Positions 1-7,445 of a DNA stretch of 14,213 nucleotides are shown here, piece after piece. Source of the stretch: Ignavibacteria bacterium UBA2333. GTDB lineage: Bacteria > Bacteroidota > Ignavibacteria > Kapaibacteriales > Kapaibacteriaceae. The stretch is from the NCBI GenBank assembly GCA_002344895.1, contig DDUR01000039.1, positions 1 to 14,213 of the forward strand. Reading direction: 5' to 3'. How positions within the stretch are numbered: position 1 is the first letter of the stretch; each line of letters opens with the position of its first letter. The notes beneath the pieces are model-generated. The model ran no database searches and had not been told where the DNA came from. It was given only the letters and a program-made list of their open reading frames with translations. A program made the position numbers and the translations under genes.

Positions 1-87
1 GAGTAGATACCCTATAGCGTGCGTCCTTCAGCCCCTTGCACCCCTTAACGGGGCAGAACTCGGTGTGTGGACCGTTCGAAAAGGATA

Positions 88-116
88 TTCACCGGGAATC
101 CACCATACCCGGTGAA
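88..116. repeat. Palindromic repeat unit L1
   Basis: A 9-bp perfect inverted repeat, TTCACCGGG (88-96) and CCCGGTGAA (108-116), encloses the spacer AATCCACCATA (97-107). Stem and spacer are nearly identical to the unit at 150-180, and the stem is identical to the three units at 8518-8650. No T-run follows on either strand, so it does not look like a standard intrinsic terminator. Confidence 0.85.
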
Positions 117-149
117 CTCCTACCGATCAGTGGACCGTTCACGAAGGAC

Positions 150-180
150 ATTCACCGGGAATCCACCATACCCGGTGAAT
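150..180. repeat. Palindromic repeat unit L2
   Basis: A 10-bp perfect inverted repeat, ATTCACCGGG (150-159) and CCCGGTGAAT (171-180), encloses the same 11-nt spacer as unit L1, AATCCACCATA (160-170). It starts 63 bp after L1, in step with the tandem unit of the terminal repeat. It ends 39 bp before the dus start codon. Confidence 0.85.
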
Positions 181-207
181 ACCTACCCCGCTTTCCCCAG
201 AATCCGG

Positions 208-215
208 TATTTTTG
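208..215 (+). promoter_or_regulatory. Possible -7 element of the dus operon (TATTTTTG)
   Basis: TATTTTTG fits the Bacteroidetes-type -7 consensus TAnnTTTG and lies four bases before the dus ATG. A start point about 7 nt downstream would fall at or beside the start codon, giving a nearly leaderless mRNA. I see no good TTTG/TTG at -33, where the end of the terminal repeat lies. Such an octamer is expected a few times by chance in a window of this size. Confidence 0.3.
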
Positions 216-219
216 CCCG

Positions 220-1197
220 ATGAAGATCGGTCATGTCGACGTCCACCAAGGCGTCTTACTCGCCCCCATGGAAGACGTTACGGACCTCCCCTTCCGCGTT
301 ATATGTAAACGATATGGTGCCGATATCGTTTACACAGAGTTTATTTCCAGCGATGGCCTCGTCCGCGATGCCCGCAGAAGTATGGAGAAACTCCGCCTCG
401 CCGAAGAAGAACATCCCGTCGCAATTCAAATTTTTGGCGGAGATGAAGACGTGATGGTTGAAGCAGCACGCCGCGCCGAGGAGTCCGGTCCCGACTTTGT
501 CGATATCAATTTTGGCTGCTGGGTGAAGAATGTCGTTGTCCGAAATGCCGGGGCCGCTCTGCTGAAAGATCCTCCCCGAATGCAGAAGCTGACACGTTCC
601 ATCGTTGATGCCGTCAAAAAACCTGTTACCGTAAAGACGCGCCTCGGATGGAGTCGCGACTCGATCGTAATCCTCGACGTCGCTCGTATGATTGAAGATG
701 CCGGAGCAGCCGCCCTCACCGTTCACTGCCGCACTCGTGATATGGGACACGACGGCGATGCCGATTGGTCCTGGATTCCGAAGATTAAGCAGGTTGTGAA
801 TATCCCGGTTATCCTCAACGGCGACGTTAAAACCGCCGATGATGTCGTCCGTGCCTTCGCCGAGACTGGTGCCGATGCCGTTATGATCGGCCGCGCCGCA
901 ATCGGTAATCCATTCGTCTTCCGTCAGGCCCACGCAGCACTGAATGGAGAATCTGCCGTCAGTACGTCACCACGCGAACGTATTGAAACTTGCCTCGAAC
1001 ATCTTCGACTTGAGATTGCTCACAAACCCCTCCGTCGTGCAGTACACGAGTTTCGAAAACATTATGGGGGCTATCTTAAGGGTCTACCGCATAACTCGCC
1101 CGTCCGACAGGATGTTGTGCGGTACGAGTCGTACGACGAAATCGCTGAACGTATGCTGAAGTATGCCGACGATCTGGAATCCGTCGTCGCAGAATAA
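220..1197 (+). CDS. dus: tRNA-dihydrouridine synthase (Dus family, DusB-like)
   Basis: This 325-residue protein should reduce uridine to dihydrouridine in the D-loop of tRNA, using FMN and NADPH in the cytoplasm. The TIM barrel opens with LLAPMEDVTDLPFR (residues 13-26, FMN site). The catalytic cysteine is C100 in VDINFGCWVKN, KTRLGW is at 139-144, HCRTR at 169-173, and the phosphate-binding end ILNGDV...MIGRAAIGNP spans 198-231. The C-terminal helical part includes RRAVHEFRKHYGGYLKG. The usual family motif is NMGCP and HGRTR; here they read NFGCW and HCRTR, though the cysteine itself is kept. The frame stays open upstream to 67, but that part only translates the terminal repeat, so the ATG at 220, just before the conserved barrel, is chosen. 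tilS follows after 9 bp. I cannot assign the target uridine. Confidence 0.93.
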   Translation: MKIGHVDVHQGVLLAPMEDVTDLPFRVICKRYGADIVYTEFISSDGLVRDARRSMEKLRLAEEEHPVAIQIFGGDEDVMVEAARRAEESGPDFVDINFGCWVKNVVVRNAGAALLKDPPRMQKLTRSIVDAVKKPVTVKTRLGWSRDSIVILDVARMIEDAGAAALTVHCRTRDMGHDGDADWSWIPKIKQVVNIPVILNGDVKTADDVVRAFAETGADAVMIGRAAIGNPFVFRQAHAALNGESAVSTSPRERIETCLEHLRLEIAHKPLRRAVHEFRKHYGGYLKGLPHNSPVRQDVVRYESYDEIAERMLKYADDLESVVAE

Positions 1198-1206
1198 CAG
1201 GCCTGT

Positions 1207-2619
1207 ATGCCGTTCAATCTCGACGATGTTGTTGCAGCCGCCCTCACAGAACACGATATCCGCGACTGCCAGGTTCTCGTTGCCGTAAGCGGTGGCAAGG
1301 ACTCGATGGTCCTGCTTCACATCCTCCATCGGTTATCGTCAACGTTTCATCTTTCGCTCCACGCCATCCACGTCAACCATGGTCTTCGTGGTCACGCAAG
1401 TGATCTCGATGCCAACTTTGTTGTAGCGCAGTGTGAGGATCTCGGTGTGCCAGTATACGTGCGTACTGTTGATGTTCACAATGTAGCCCAACATCGTCAT
1501 GGTGGTCTCGAAGCCGCAGCCAGAGCAGCTCGATACGAGGCGTTTCTGAGCGTCTGTCAGGAGTTCTCACTTGCTTGGGTACTTACTGCTCATACTCAGG
1601 ACGACAATGTCGAAACCATTCTCATGAATCTTATCCGCGGTACTGGACTTTCGGGATTGACCGGTATTCCGACGGTGCGACCGCTCCACAAGGACCACTC
1701 ATCACCGCGCATTTGCCGCGTGTTGTTGTCTGCGTCAACTGTCGATGTACTGAGATATGCGGATCATAATAATATTGATTATCGGCACGATCAATCGAAT
1801 GACGATATTGGATTTCTGCGTAATCAACTTCGACATGGCCTGATCCCACAGCTTCGACGCGAGTTTGGACCGGATGTTATCTCAAGGATTGATACTACGT
1901 CGCATGTCTTACGAGATGCTGCCGAGATTGTATCGTCGGCCCTTGAAACAGCCTTTGGTTCCATGACGACGACACATGGTTCGGAGATCCATGTGAATGT
2001 TGAGAAGGTTAAGGGGCAGACAAGGGGCCTTCGTCGCTCGCTCTTTCATTACTGCCTAAAACGTCTTGGAATTGGTCGCCCAGATCAGCGTGCCGTTCGT
2101 CGTGTTGATTCACTGTGTGAAGCAGAAGTTGGAAGTCGTGCCGACATTCATGCAGATTTTGAGGCATTTCGAGATCGGGATTCTGTCGTACTCCGAAAGC
2201 GGGTTGCCCCATTTGCCCCCTTTTTTGTTGTTCTCGAATCTGATGGTTCCTATGTTGCCGGTTCTCAGCACCTTGATGTACAGACCTTACCGACGAATGC
2301 AGTTCACGTGATTCCATCGCGCGACATAGCCTTCCTTGATGTGACGGCTCTTCGCGGCAAACTCGTTTGGCGGTCGTGGCAATCTGGTGATCGTTTTGTT
2401 CCGCATGGTTCTCAGCGGCAGGTGTCTATAGCGGAACTCCTCTCATCTGCAAAGATTCCCCTATCACTCCGTCCTTTTGCAAGTGTCGTTGAGGATGACG
2501 AGGGTATCGTCTGGCTCTGCGGAATCCGACCAGCCGAACGCGTACGGGTGACATCATCGACAACAACCATTCTTCAACTCCAACATGAATCCATCACAGA
2601 ACACCACAGCTATGAATGA
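1207..2619 (+). CDS. tilS: tRNA(Ile)-lysidine synthase
   Basis: TilS attaches lysine to C34 of the CAU anticodon of the minor tRNA-Ile in an ATP-dependent reaction, switching both codon reading from AUG to AUA and charging from Met to Ile; it is essential in most bacteria. The N-terminal PP-loop ATPase shows SGGKDS at residues 28-33, HVNHGLRG at 55-62, and the LTAHTQDDNVETILMNLIRG segment at 127-145, which is typical of TilS. RNQLRHGLIPQL at 205-216 matches the end of the catalytic domain. The C-terminal TilS domain is recognisable by SGDRFVPHG (393-401) followed by ISAELL-like and IPLSLRP segments. At 470 residues the length is normal for the family. The start lies 9 bp after dus, and the stop overlaps the chosen hpt start within ATGAATGA. 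The dus-tilS-hpt-ftsH order agrees with the conserved tilS-hpt-ftsH cluster of many bacteria. Confidence 0.95.
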   Translation: MPFNLDDVVAAALTEHDIRDCQVLVAVSGGKDSMVLLHILHRLSSTFHLSLHAIHVNHGLRGHASDLDANFVVAQCEDLGVPVYVRTVDVHNVAQHRHGGLEAAARAARYEAFLSVCQEFSLAWVLTAHTQDDNVETILMNLIRGTGLSGLTGIPTVRPLHKDHSSPRICRVLLSASTVDVLRYADHNNIDYRHDQSNDDIGFLRNQLRHGLIPQLRREFGPDVISRIDTTSHVLRDAAEIVSSALETAFGSMTTTHGSEIHVNVEKVKGQTRGLRRSLFHYCLKRLGIGRPDQRAVRRVDSLCEAEVGSRADIHADFEAFRDRDSVVLRKRVAPFAPFFVVLESDGSYVAGSQHLDVQTLPTNAVHVIPSRDIAFLDVTALRGKLVWRSWQSGDRFVPHGSQRQVSIAELLSSAKIPLSLRPFASVVEDDEGIVWLCGIRPAERVRVTSSTTTILQLQHESITEHHSYE

Positions 2620-3184
2620 CCGTGATTTGACGGTACGCGTTCACGATAGATCCTTCAGACCGTACATTGGTACGGATGAGATTGACGTGATGGTAAGCGA
2701 CATCGCGGAAAAGATCAACAAGGACTTTCTTGGACAGGAACTCACCGTTCTGATTATTCTGAAGGGTGGATTTGTGTTCGCTGCAGACTTGATTCGCCGG
2801 CTGCGAATTCCGGTAAAAATTGAAACCCTGCGTGCGTCAAGTTATGGGGTCGCCATGACGTCTAATGGCCTGATTGACGTGGAAGATGATTTTCCCGACC
2901 TCCGTGAACGCAATGTGCTCATTGTAGAAGATATCATTGATACGGGCACAACAATCGTAGAACTCATCAAACGCATTGGTGGTTTACAACCTGCCAGCGT
3001 AACCGTTGCTGCCCTCCTGTCGAAACCCGAGATGCATCGCGAAAATCTCGTCATCGACTATGTGGGCCGGGAGATAGCCCCAGATTTTGTGGTGGGCTAT
3101 GGCATGGACTATGCTGGATACGGGCGAGAACTCGATGCCATCTGGGTCGTCGATACGGCGACAGAAGAATTTCCCGAATCGTGA
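2612..3184 (+). CDS. hpt: Hypoxanthine phosphoribosyltransferase
   Basis: This 190-residue type I phosphoribosyltransferase should convert hypoxanthine (and possibly guanine) plus PRPP to IMP or GMP in purine salvage. Visible motifs are the PPi loop ILKGGFVF (residues 49-56), the flexible-loop region ASSYG (75-79), the PRPP-binding motif VEDIIDTGTT (105-114) and the purine-binding end DFVVGYGMDYAGYGREL (158-174). The chosen ATG overlaps the tilS stop in ATGAATGA, suggesting translational coupling; another in-frame ATG at 2585 would add nine residues, and neither has a clear ribosome binding site. A 6-bp inverted repeat (CCCGAA 3173-3178, TTCGGG 3189-3194) spans the stop codon. It lacks a T-run, so read-through into ftsH is likely. 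Confidence 0.93.
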   Translation: MNDRDLTVRVHDRSFRPYIGTDEIDVMVSDIAEKINKDFLGQELTVLIILKGGFVFAADLIRRLRIPVKIETLRASSYGVAMTSNGLIDVEDDFPDLRERNVLIVEDIIDTGTTIVELIKRIGGLQPASVTVAALLSKPEMHRENLVIDYVGREIAPDFVVGYGMDYAGYGRELDAIWVVDTATEEFPES

Positions 3185-3249
3185 AATCTTCGGGCATGAA
3201 AAGAGCTCGGTGAACGTCCTAGGCCATTGTTGACGCAATCGGAAAGAAC

Positions 3250-5283
3250 ATGAACCAAAAACCTACAAATTCTCCACGGCAAAACGGCCCAGACGATGAC
3301 AACGACATGACCATGTCGAAGGTCTTACGTAATGTCCTGATTTGGGTCGGTATCCTCGTTGGCCTCATCCTCATTGCCACTCTGATGATGGGTAATCAAC
3401 AGAAGGAGTGGACCGTAAACTTTAATGAGTATCAGCGCCTCGTTCGTGAGGACAAGGTGCAATATGCCGTCATTAAGAAAAGTCAGCTCAATGATTTTGA
3501 GTTTCACGGAACACTTAAGCGTGAAGAGAACATCAATCGTGGTGGCACGCAGGTAAGTATTAAGGCCTTTCGCACAAAACTTGGCGTAGTTGATTCAGCT
3601 ACCGAGGCGATGTGGAAGGAACATGGCATTTCGTGGCAGTATGAAGATGGTGACTCACCATGGTGGATGGGTCTTGTATCCTTCCTGCCGTGGATTTTGC
3701 TTATTGGTGCCTTCTTGCTCGTTACTCGCAGGATGCAGATGGGTGCCGGTGGATCCAAAAACATTTTCAGTTTTGGAAAGAGCAGAGCACGACTTGTAAC
3801 CGATGGAAATACGAAGGTTACTTTCTCTGATGTTGCTGGTGCCGATGAAGCCAAGGAAGAACTGAAAGAAATCATTGAGTTTCTTCGTGATCCAGGGAAG
3901 TTTACCCGTCTCGGAGGTAAGATCCCGAAGGGTGTGTTGTTGCTCGGACCTCCAGGTACAGGAAAGACGCTACTTGCACGCGCCGTTGCCGGTGAAGCAG
4001 GTGTGCCGTTCTTCAGTATCTCTGGAGCTGATTTTGTAGAGATGTTTGTTGGTGTGGGAGCGAGTCGTGTTCGTGATCTGTTTGAACAGGCACACAAGAA
4101 CGCACCGTGTATTGTCTTCATCGATGAAATCGATGCCGTAGGCCGTCATCGTGGTGCTGGTCTCGGTGGAGGACACGATGAGCGCGAACAGACACTGAAT
4201 CAGCTTCTTGTTGAAATGGACGGGTTTGAACAGAACTCGGGCGTCATCGTCATCGCCGCTACAAACCGTAATGATGTGCTCGACCCTGCACTGTTACGTC
4301 CAGGCCGATTTGATCGTCAGGTTGTTGTTGATCGTCCAGACGTGAATGGTCGCCTAGGTATCCTGAAGGTACACACTCGTCGTGTGCCGATTTCGAAGGA
4401 CGTCGATCTTGATCTTTTGGCGAAAGCGACACCGGGATTCAGTGGTGCCGATCTTGCAAACCTCGTGAATGAGGCCGCCCTTCTCGCAGCCCGTCGTAAC
4501 AGCACTGAGGTAACGGGGTATGACTTTGAGAGCGCACGTGACAAGGTCTACATGGGCGTTGAACGTAAGAGTATGGTGATTTCTGATCGCGAGAAAAAGA
4601 CAACAGCGTATCACGAAATTGGTCATGCACTTGCCGGCAAACTGCTTCCGAATAGTGATCCTGTCCACAAGGTAACAATCATACCACGTGGACGCGCTCT
4701 CGGTGTAACATGGTCGCTGCCGAATGAAGATTCACATACAACAAGCCGTGACCAGTTAACATCACGTCTTGTAATGTTGCTTGCTGGTCGAGCCGCTGAA
4801 AAGCTCGTTTTTGATCAAGTAAACAGTGGGGCATCGAACGACCTCGAACGTGCAACATCAATTGCAAAGAAGATGGTCTGTGAGTTTGGCATGAGCGAAG
4901 TGATAGGTCCGGTTCGTTATGCTTCGCAGCATGACGAGGTATTCCTCGGTCGCGAATTGTCGCAGCCACGTGATCACTCTGAAGAAACAGCACGAGCTAT
5001 CGATTCGGAAGTACGCCGGATTATCATTGATGCTGAACAATCGGCAGAACGACTCATGCGGGAGAATATCGATCTTCTCCACAAACTCGCTGAAGCACTT
5101 TACGAACGAGAAACGTTAAGCGCAGAGGAACTTGATACCCTGATGGGTGGTGGTGAGTTACCACCGGTCATCCGAGACGTAAACAAGTTCCGTGAAGCTG
5201 TCCGTGCTTCTGCTACAACGGGACAGCCTCCAGTTGCAGATGCAGGAACTAATCCTGATAGCCTCGCTCCAAGCCCAGCATGA
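3250..5283 (+). CDS. ftsH: ATP-dependent zinc metalloprotease FtsH
   Basis: FtsH is the membrane-anchored hexameric AAA+ protease that degrades misfolded membrane proteins and some cytosolic regulators. The 677-residue protein has all parts in order. The first membrane segment is at about 29-47, and a periplasmic domain follows to about 137. The second membrane segment is at about 139-159. Walker A is GPPGTGKT (233-240), Walker B IVFIDEID (288-295), and the second region of homology ends in LLRPGRFDRQ (348-357). The zinc site is HEIGH (455-459), with D531 in SGASNDLERAT as the probable third ligand. The last 30 or so residues are a low-complexity Ala/Pro tail. The extended, Asn/Asp-rich N-terminus before the first membrane segment is moderately long. 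The sequence GGAAAG before the ATG may serve as a weak ribosome binding site. It closes the operon; its terminator is at 5361-5395. Confidence 0.98.
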   Translation: MNQKPTNSPRQNGPDDDNDMTMSKVLRNVLIWVGILVGLILIATLMMGNQQKEWTVNFNEYQRLVREDKVQYAVIKKSQLNDFEFHGTLKREENINRGGTQVSIKAFRTKLGVVDSATEAMWKEHGISWQYEDGDSPWWMGLVSFLPWILLIGAFLLVTRRMQMGAGGSKNIFSFGKSRARLVTDGNTKVTFSDVAGADEAKEELKEIIEFLRDPGKFTRLGGKIPKGVLLLGPPGTGKTLLARAVAGEAGVPFFSISGADFVEMFVGVGASRVRDLFEQAHKNAPCIVFIDEIDAVGRHRGAGLGGGHDEREQTLNQLLVEMDGFEQNSGVIVIAATNRNDVLDPALLRPGRFDRQVVVDRPDVNGRLGILKVHTRRVPISKDVDLDLLAKATPGFSGADLANLVNEAALLAARRNSTEVTGYDFESARDKVYMGVERKSMVISDREKKTTAYHEIGHALAGKLLPNSDPVHKVTIIPRGRALGVTWSLPNEDSHTTSRDQLTSRLVMLLAGRAAEKLVFDQVNSGASNDLERATSIAKKMVCEFGMSEVIGPVRYASQHDEVFLGRELSQPRDHSEETARAIDSEVRRIIIDAEQSAERLMRENIDLLHKLAEALYERETLSAEELDTLMGGGELPPVIRDVNKFREAVRASATTGQPPVADAGTNPDSLAPSPA

Positions 5284-5298
5284 TGCTTTTCGACATGT

Positions 5299-5316
5299 CC
5301 TTCTCTCTGAGAAAGG
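5299..5316. other. Weak bulged hairpin between convergent genes
   Basis: CCTTCTC and GAGAAAGG pair with one bulged A around a 3-nt loop, in the 39-bp gap between the ftsH stop and the stop of the convergent reductase gene. It has no T-run on either strand. It might contribute to 3' end formation of the minus-strand operon, for which I see no better terminator. Confidence 0.25.
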
Positions 5317-5322
5317 CACAGT

Positions 5323-6129
5323 CTAGAACGGAAGCTTCATAAATATTCTTTCTGGAATATGGCGGACGATCCACATGATCGCCCGCCATTTTTTTGGTAC
5401 ATAAATCGTCGATGATTTTCGTTGAAGTCCACGTAGCACTGCCTTGGCTACAACTTCAGGAGTTGTTTTGAACGGCATCTTTTTGCCGTGTGTCATGGGC
5501 GTATCAACCGGACCTGGTTTTACCGTCATGACGTGAACATTGTGTTGCGCCCATGCCGCACGCAGTCCCGATGCGAACTGTGTTAGTGCAGCCTTGGCAG
5601 CACCGTATGCATAGATACTCCTTCGCCCTCGATCGCCTGCAACACTTGAGAGGACAACAAGCGAACCTCCTCCATGGTCAGCTAGGTCAATACAAAACAT
5701 CTGTGCTAGCGTTATTGCGCTGAGTCCATTCACGAGAAAGGTCTCCGTCGTCGCTCGCACATCTCGGTCAATCTCATACTGATTTGGTAACACTCCGTGG
5801 GCAATGAGGACGAGGTCAATCGATACAAGGATCTCTCGACTTCGCTGAACGATATCGTCGTACTGTTCGCGGGCACGCAGGTCGGCGACGATGACGTCAC
5901 AGGACGTCGCACCACGAACGAGAAGATCACGTGCCACGGCCGAAACATTTTCTTCGGACCGCCCTACGAGGACAAAGCGGCTACCCGGTTGGCAACACAG
6001 ACGTGCGATAGCCATGGCTATGGACGATGTTGCACCGAGAATGACTATTCCTCGTTGTTGAGCATTCGTTTGATGCTCGTTGGCATCCGCAGACGGTTGT
6101 TGTGACGATAAACTTGTCATGGTTTCCAT
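5323..6129 (-). CDS. dprE2: Short-chain dehydrogenase, DprE2-like (2-keto-pentofuranose-P-polyprenol reductase)
   Basis: The protein is predicted to reduce the 2-keto intermediate made by the DprE1-like oxidase, giving polyprenyl-phosphoryl-arabinose. The 268 residues form a single Rossmann SDR domain: VILGATSSIAMAIA at 29-42 (NAD(P)H site), HGVLPNQ at about 111-117 in place of the NNAG motif, VLSSVAG at 159-165 with the catalytic Ser, and YGAAK with Y175 and K179. The end, RHIPERIFMKLPF, closely resembles the end of mycobacterial DprE2 as I remember it, which separates it from generic SDRs. The ATG at 6129 is preceded by GGAG; a second ATG at 6120 forms an ATGA overlap with the dprE1 stop and is also possible (265 residues). 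The first 25 residues look unstructured. It is the last gene of the three-gene operon, and its 3' end holds the terminator of the facing operon. Confidence 0.85.
   Translation of the reverse strand: METMTSLSSQQPSADANEHQTNAQQRGIVILGATSSIAMAIARLCCQPGSRFVLVGRSEENVSAVARDLLVRGATSCDVIVADLRAREQYDDIVQRSREILVSIDLVLIAHGVLPNQYEIDRDVRATTETFLVNGLSAITLAQMFCIDLADHGGGSLVVLSSVAGDRGRRSIYAYGAAKAALTQFASGLRAAWAQHNVHVMTVKPGPVDTPMTHGKKMPFKTTPEVVAKAVLRGLQRKSSTIYVPKKWRAIMWIVRHIPERIFMKLPF
5361..5395 (+). terminator. Intrinsic terminator of the dus-ftsH operon, inside the opposite gene
   Basis: The stem is GGCGG (5361-5365) with CCGCC (5383-5387), then an A-C mismatch, then CGATC (5367-5371) with GATCG (5377-5381), around a 5-nt loop. 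It is followed by A and seven T residues (5389-5395). This is a strong plus-strand terminator 78 bp after the ftsH stop. It lies within codons 245-257 of the convergent reductase gene, so both functions constrain the same bases. Confidence 0.85.
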
Positions 6130-7445
6130 ACTCTTCTCCAGAAAGAACTGGAGCAGTGAGGGTCAATAAACGATACAAAGTGCTGTGCTTCGGGGTACGT
6201 TTCCAAGAACATTTCTGATGACATTCGTGCATCCTTTGCGGGATAGACACGTCCGCGGACTTCGCGCACTACACGGTCACATTCGTTCAAAGCTGTTAGT
6301 AGTGGTAGGCCGATGTTCGGCATGTCAAGCGTGAGTGTTAAGCCAGGCCGTGGAAAACTCAGCATACCCGGTGATCGAACATTACCAAACGTCTTTACAA
6401 CGGCCAGAAAACTTGAAACACCCTTCTTGTTGAGGATGCCAATGATTTCTCGAAGGGCCTCACGTCCGCCATCAAATGGAACAACACATTGATACTGCAA
6501 CATGCCACGACGACCGTAGAGAAGATTCCACCGTGCAATTGTATCAAGAGGATAAAAGAACGGTACATAGTGACGTCGTTTGCGAACTATTCGGCGAAAC
6601 GACCGACGATACCACACTTCATTAAACATTCTGATTGTTGGTCTGCTGAGCAGCCAGGAAGGTGCCTCACGGGGTATTGATAAACGAGGCTTTGGTAACA
6701 CGTGCTGTTGTAGCGACCCATCCTCTTCTTTCACAAAATCTCCTCGCAGAACCAAGCCCCTTCCCGAATGGGAGCCCCCTACCGTAACATCAAACCAACT
6801 CACGACATATTCTGACTGTTGTTCGGCAGATACTGTCGTATCGATGAGATCATCAAGTGTATCGACTCGTTCTTGCACCTCTTGAACAAACACTGAGGCA
6901 ATTCGAACGAGTTGAAACTCTACCCACGATATGATTCCTGTTAACCCAAGTCCACCAATCGTTGCAGCAAACAGATCTGGATGGTCGGACACGGTGCAGA
7001 CCTGTCTGCTACCATCACTGCGAACAAGCTCAAGCGCTCTCACATGGCAGCCAAACGTTCCGGCAACATGGTGATTCTTACCATGAATGTCGTTTGCGAC
7101 TGCACCTCCGAGTGACACATAACGTGTACCTGGAGTAACGGGGAGGAACCATCCATATGGAACAACAAGATTGAGCACATCCTCGAGAGTTACACCGGAC
7201 TCAGCCCTGAGAATTCCCGTCGATGGATGAAAGGAAAGGAAACGATTGAGGTGGCGAGTATGAACAATACGACCACCTTCATTGAGGCAGACGTCACCGT
7301 AACTCCGTCCACATCCATAAGCAAGGACAGATTCTGACTGCAGCTGAGAACCTAGATCAGACGACCACTGTGGAGATTGAACATCCGCTGCCTCAACACG
7401 CGGAAACCGTCCCCACGACTCAACGACATGTAACGGACCACTCAT
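6117..7445 (-). CDS. dprE1: FAD-dependent oxidase, DprE1-like (polyprenylphosphoryl-ribose 2'-oxidase)
   Basis: This 442-residue member of the vanillyl-alcohol-oxidase-type flavoprotein family should oxidise the 2'-OH of polyprenylphosphoryl-ribofuranose, the first half of the epimerisation to arabinose. The FAD domain shows YGCGRSYGD (43-51), GVTLEDVL (84-91), PVTPGTRYVSLGGAVANDIHG split over 102-122 and GKNHHVAGTFG (122-132). The substrate domain includes NEVWYR (275-280), FFYPLD (296-301), LQYQCVVP (316-323), and YPAKDAR (401-407). From memory of the mycobacterial enzyme, H121 and K404 correspond to its H132 and K418. Its Cys387, in GWNICVD, is replaced here by T372 in GLTLTLD. It overlaps the ubiA-like gene by 4 bp (ATGA) and the dprE2-like gene by 13 or 4 bp, implying translational coupling. 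A general sugar oxidase is the alternative, but the context argues against it. Confidence 0.87.
   Translation of the reverse strand: MSGPLHVVESWGRFPRVEAADVQSPQWSSDLGSQLQSESVLAYGCGRSYGDVCLNEGGRIVHTRHLNRFLSFHPSTGILRAESGVTLEDVLNLVVPYGWFLPVTPGTRYVSLGGAVANDIHGKNHHVAGTFGCHVRALELVRSDGSRQVCTVSDHPDLFAATIGGLGLTGIISWVEFQLVRIASVFVQEVQERVDTLDDLIDTTVSAEQQSEYVVSWFDVTVGGSHSGRGLVLRGDFVKEEDGSLQQHVLPKPRLSIPREAPSWLLSRPTIRMFNEVWYRRSFRRIVRKRRHYVPFFYPLDTIARWNLLYGRRGMLQYQCVVPFDGGREALREIIGILNKKGVSSFLAVVKTFGNVRSPGMLSFPRPGLTLTLDMPNIGLPLLTALNECDRVVREVRGRVYPAKDARMSSEMFLETYPEAQHFVSFIDPHCSSSFWRRVWKP

Larger units (their letters stand above)
6..187. repeat. Left copy of a 182-bp terminal inverted repeat
   Basis: This segment is the reverse complement of 14032-14213 with two mismatches (positions 25 and 160 here); similarity stops sharply at 188. 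It contains a GC hairpin (CCCC at 41-44, GGGG at 50-53) followed by two tandem units of 63-bp period starting at 67 and 130. Each unit begins GTGGACCGTTC and carries one palindrome, TTCACCGGG plus 11 nt plus CCCGGTGAA (stems 88-96/108-116 and 150-159/171-180). The outer limit cannot be seen because the right copy is cut by the end of the window. No transposase is present, and the segment between the copies is core genome, so this is better read as two copies of a dispersed repeat than as the ends of a transposon. Confidence 0.95.

Noticed and set aside
67..219. N-terminal extension of the Dus protein
   Set aside because: The added 51 residues are a translation of the palindromic repeat (FTGNPPYPVN twice) and precede the conserved barrel start.
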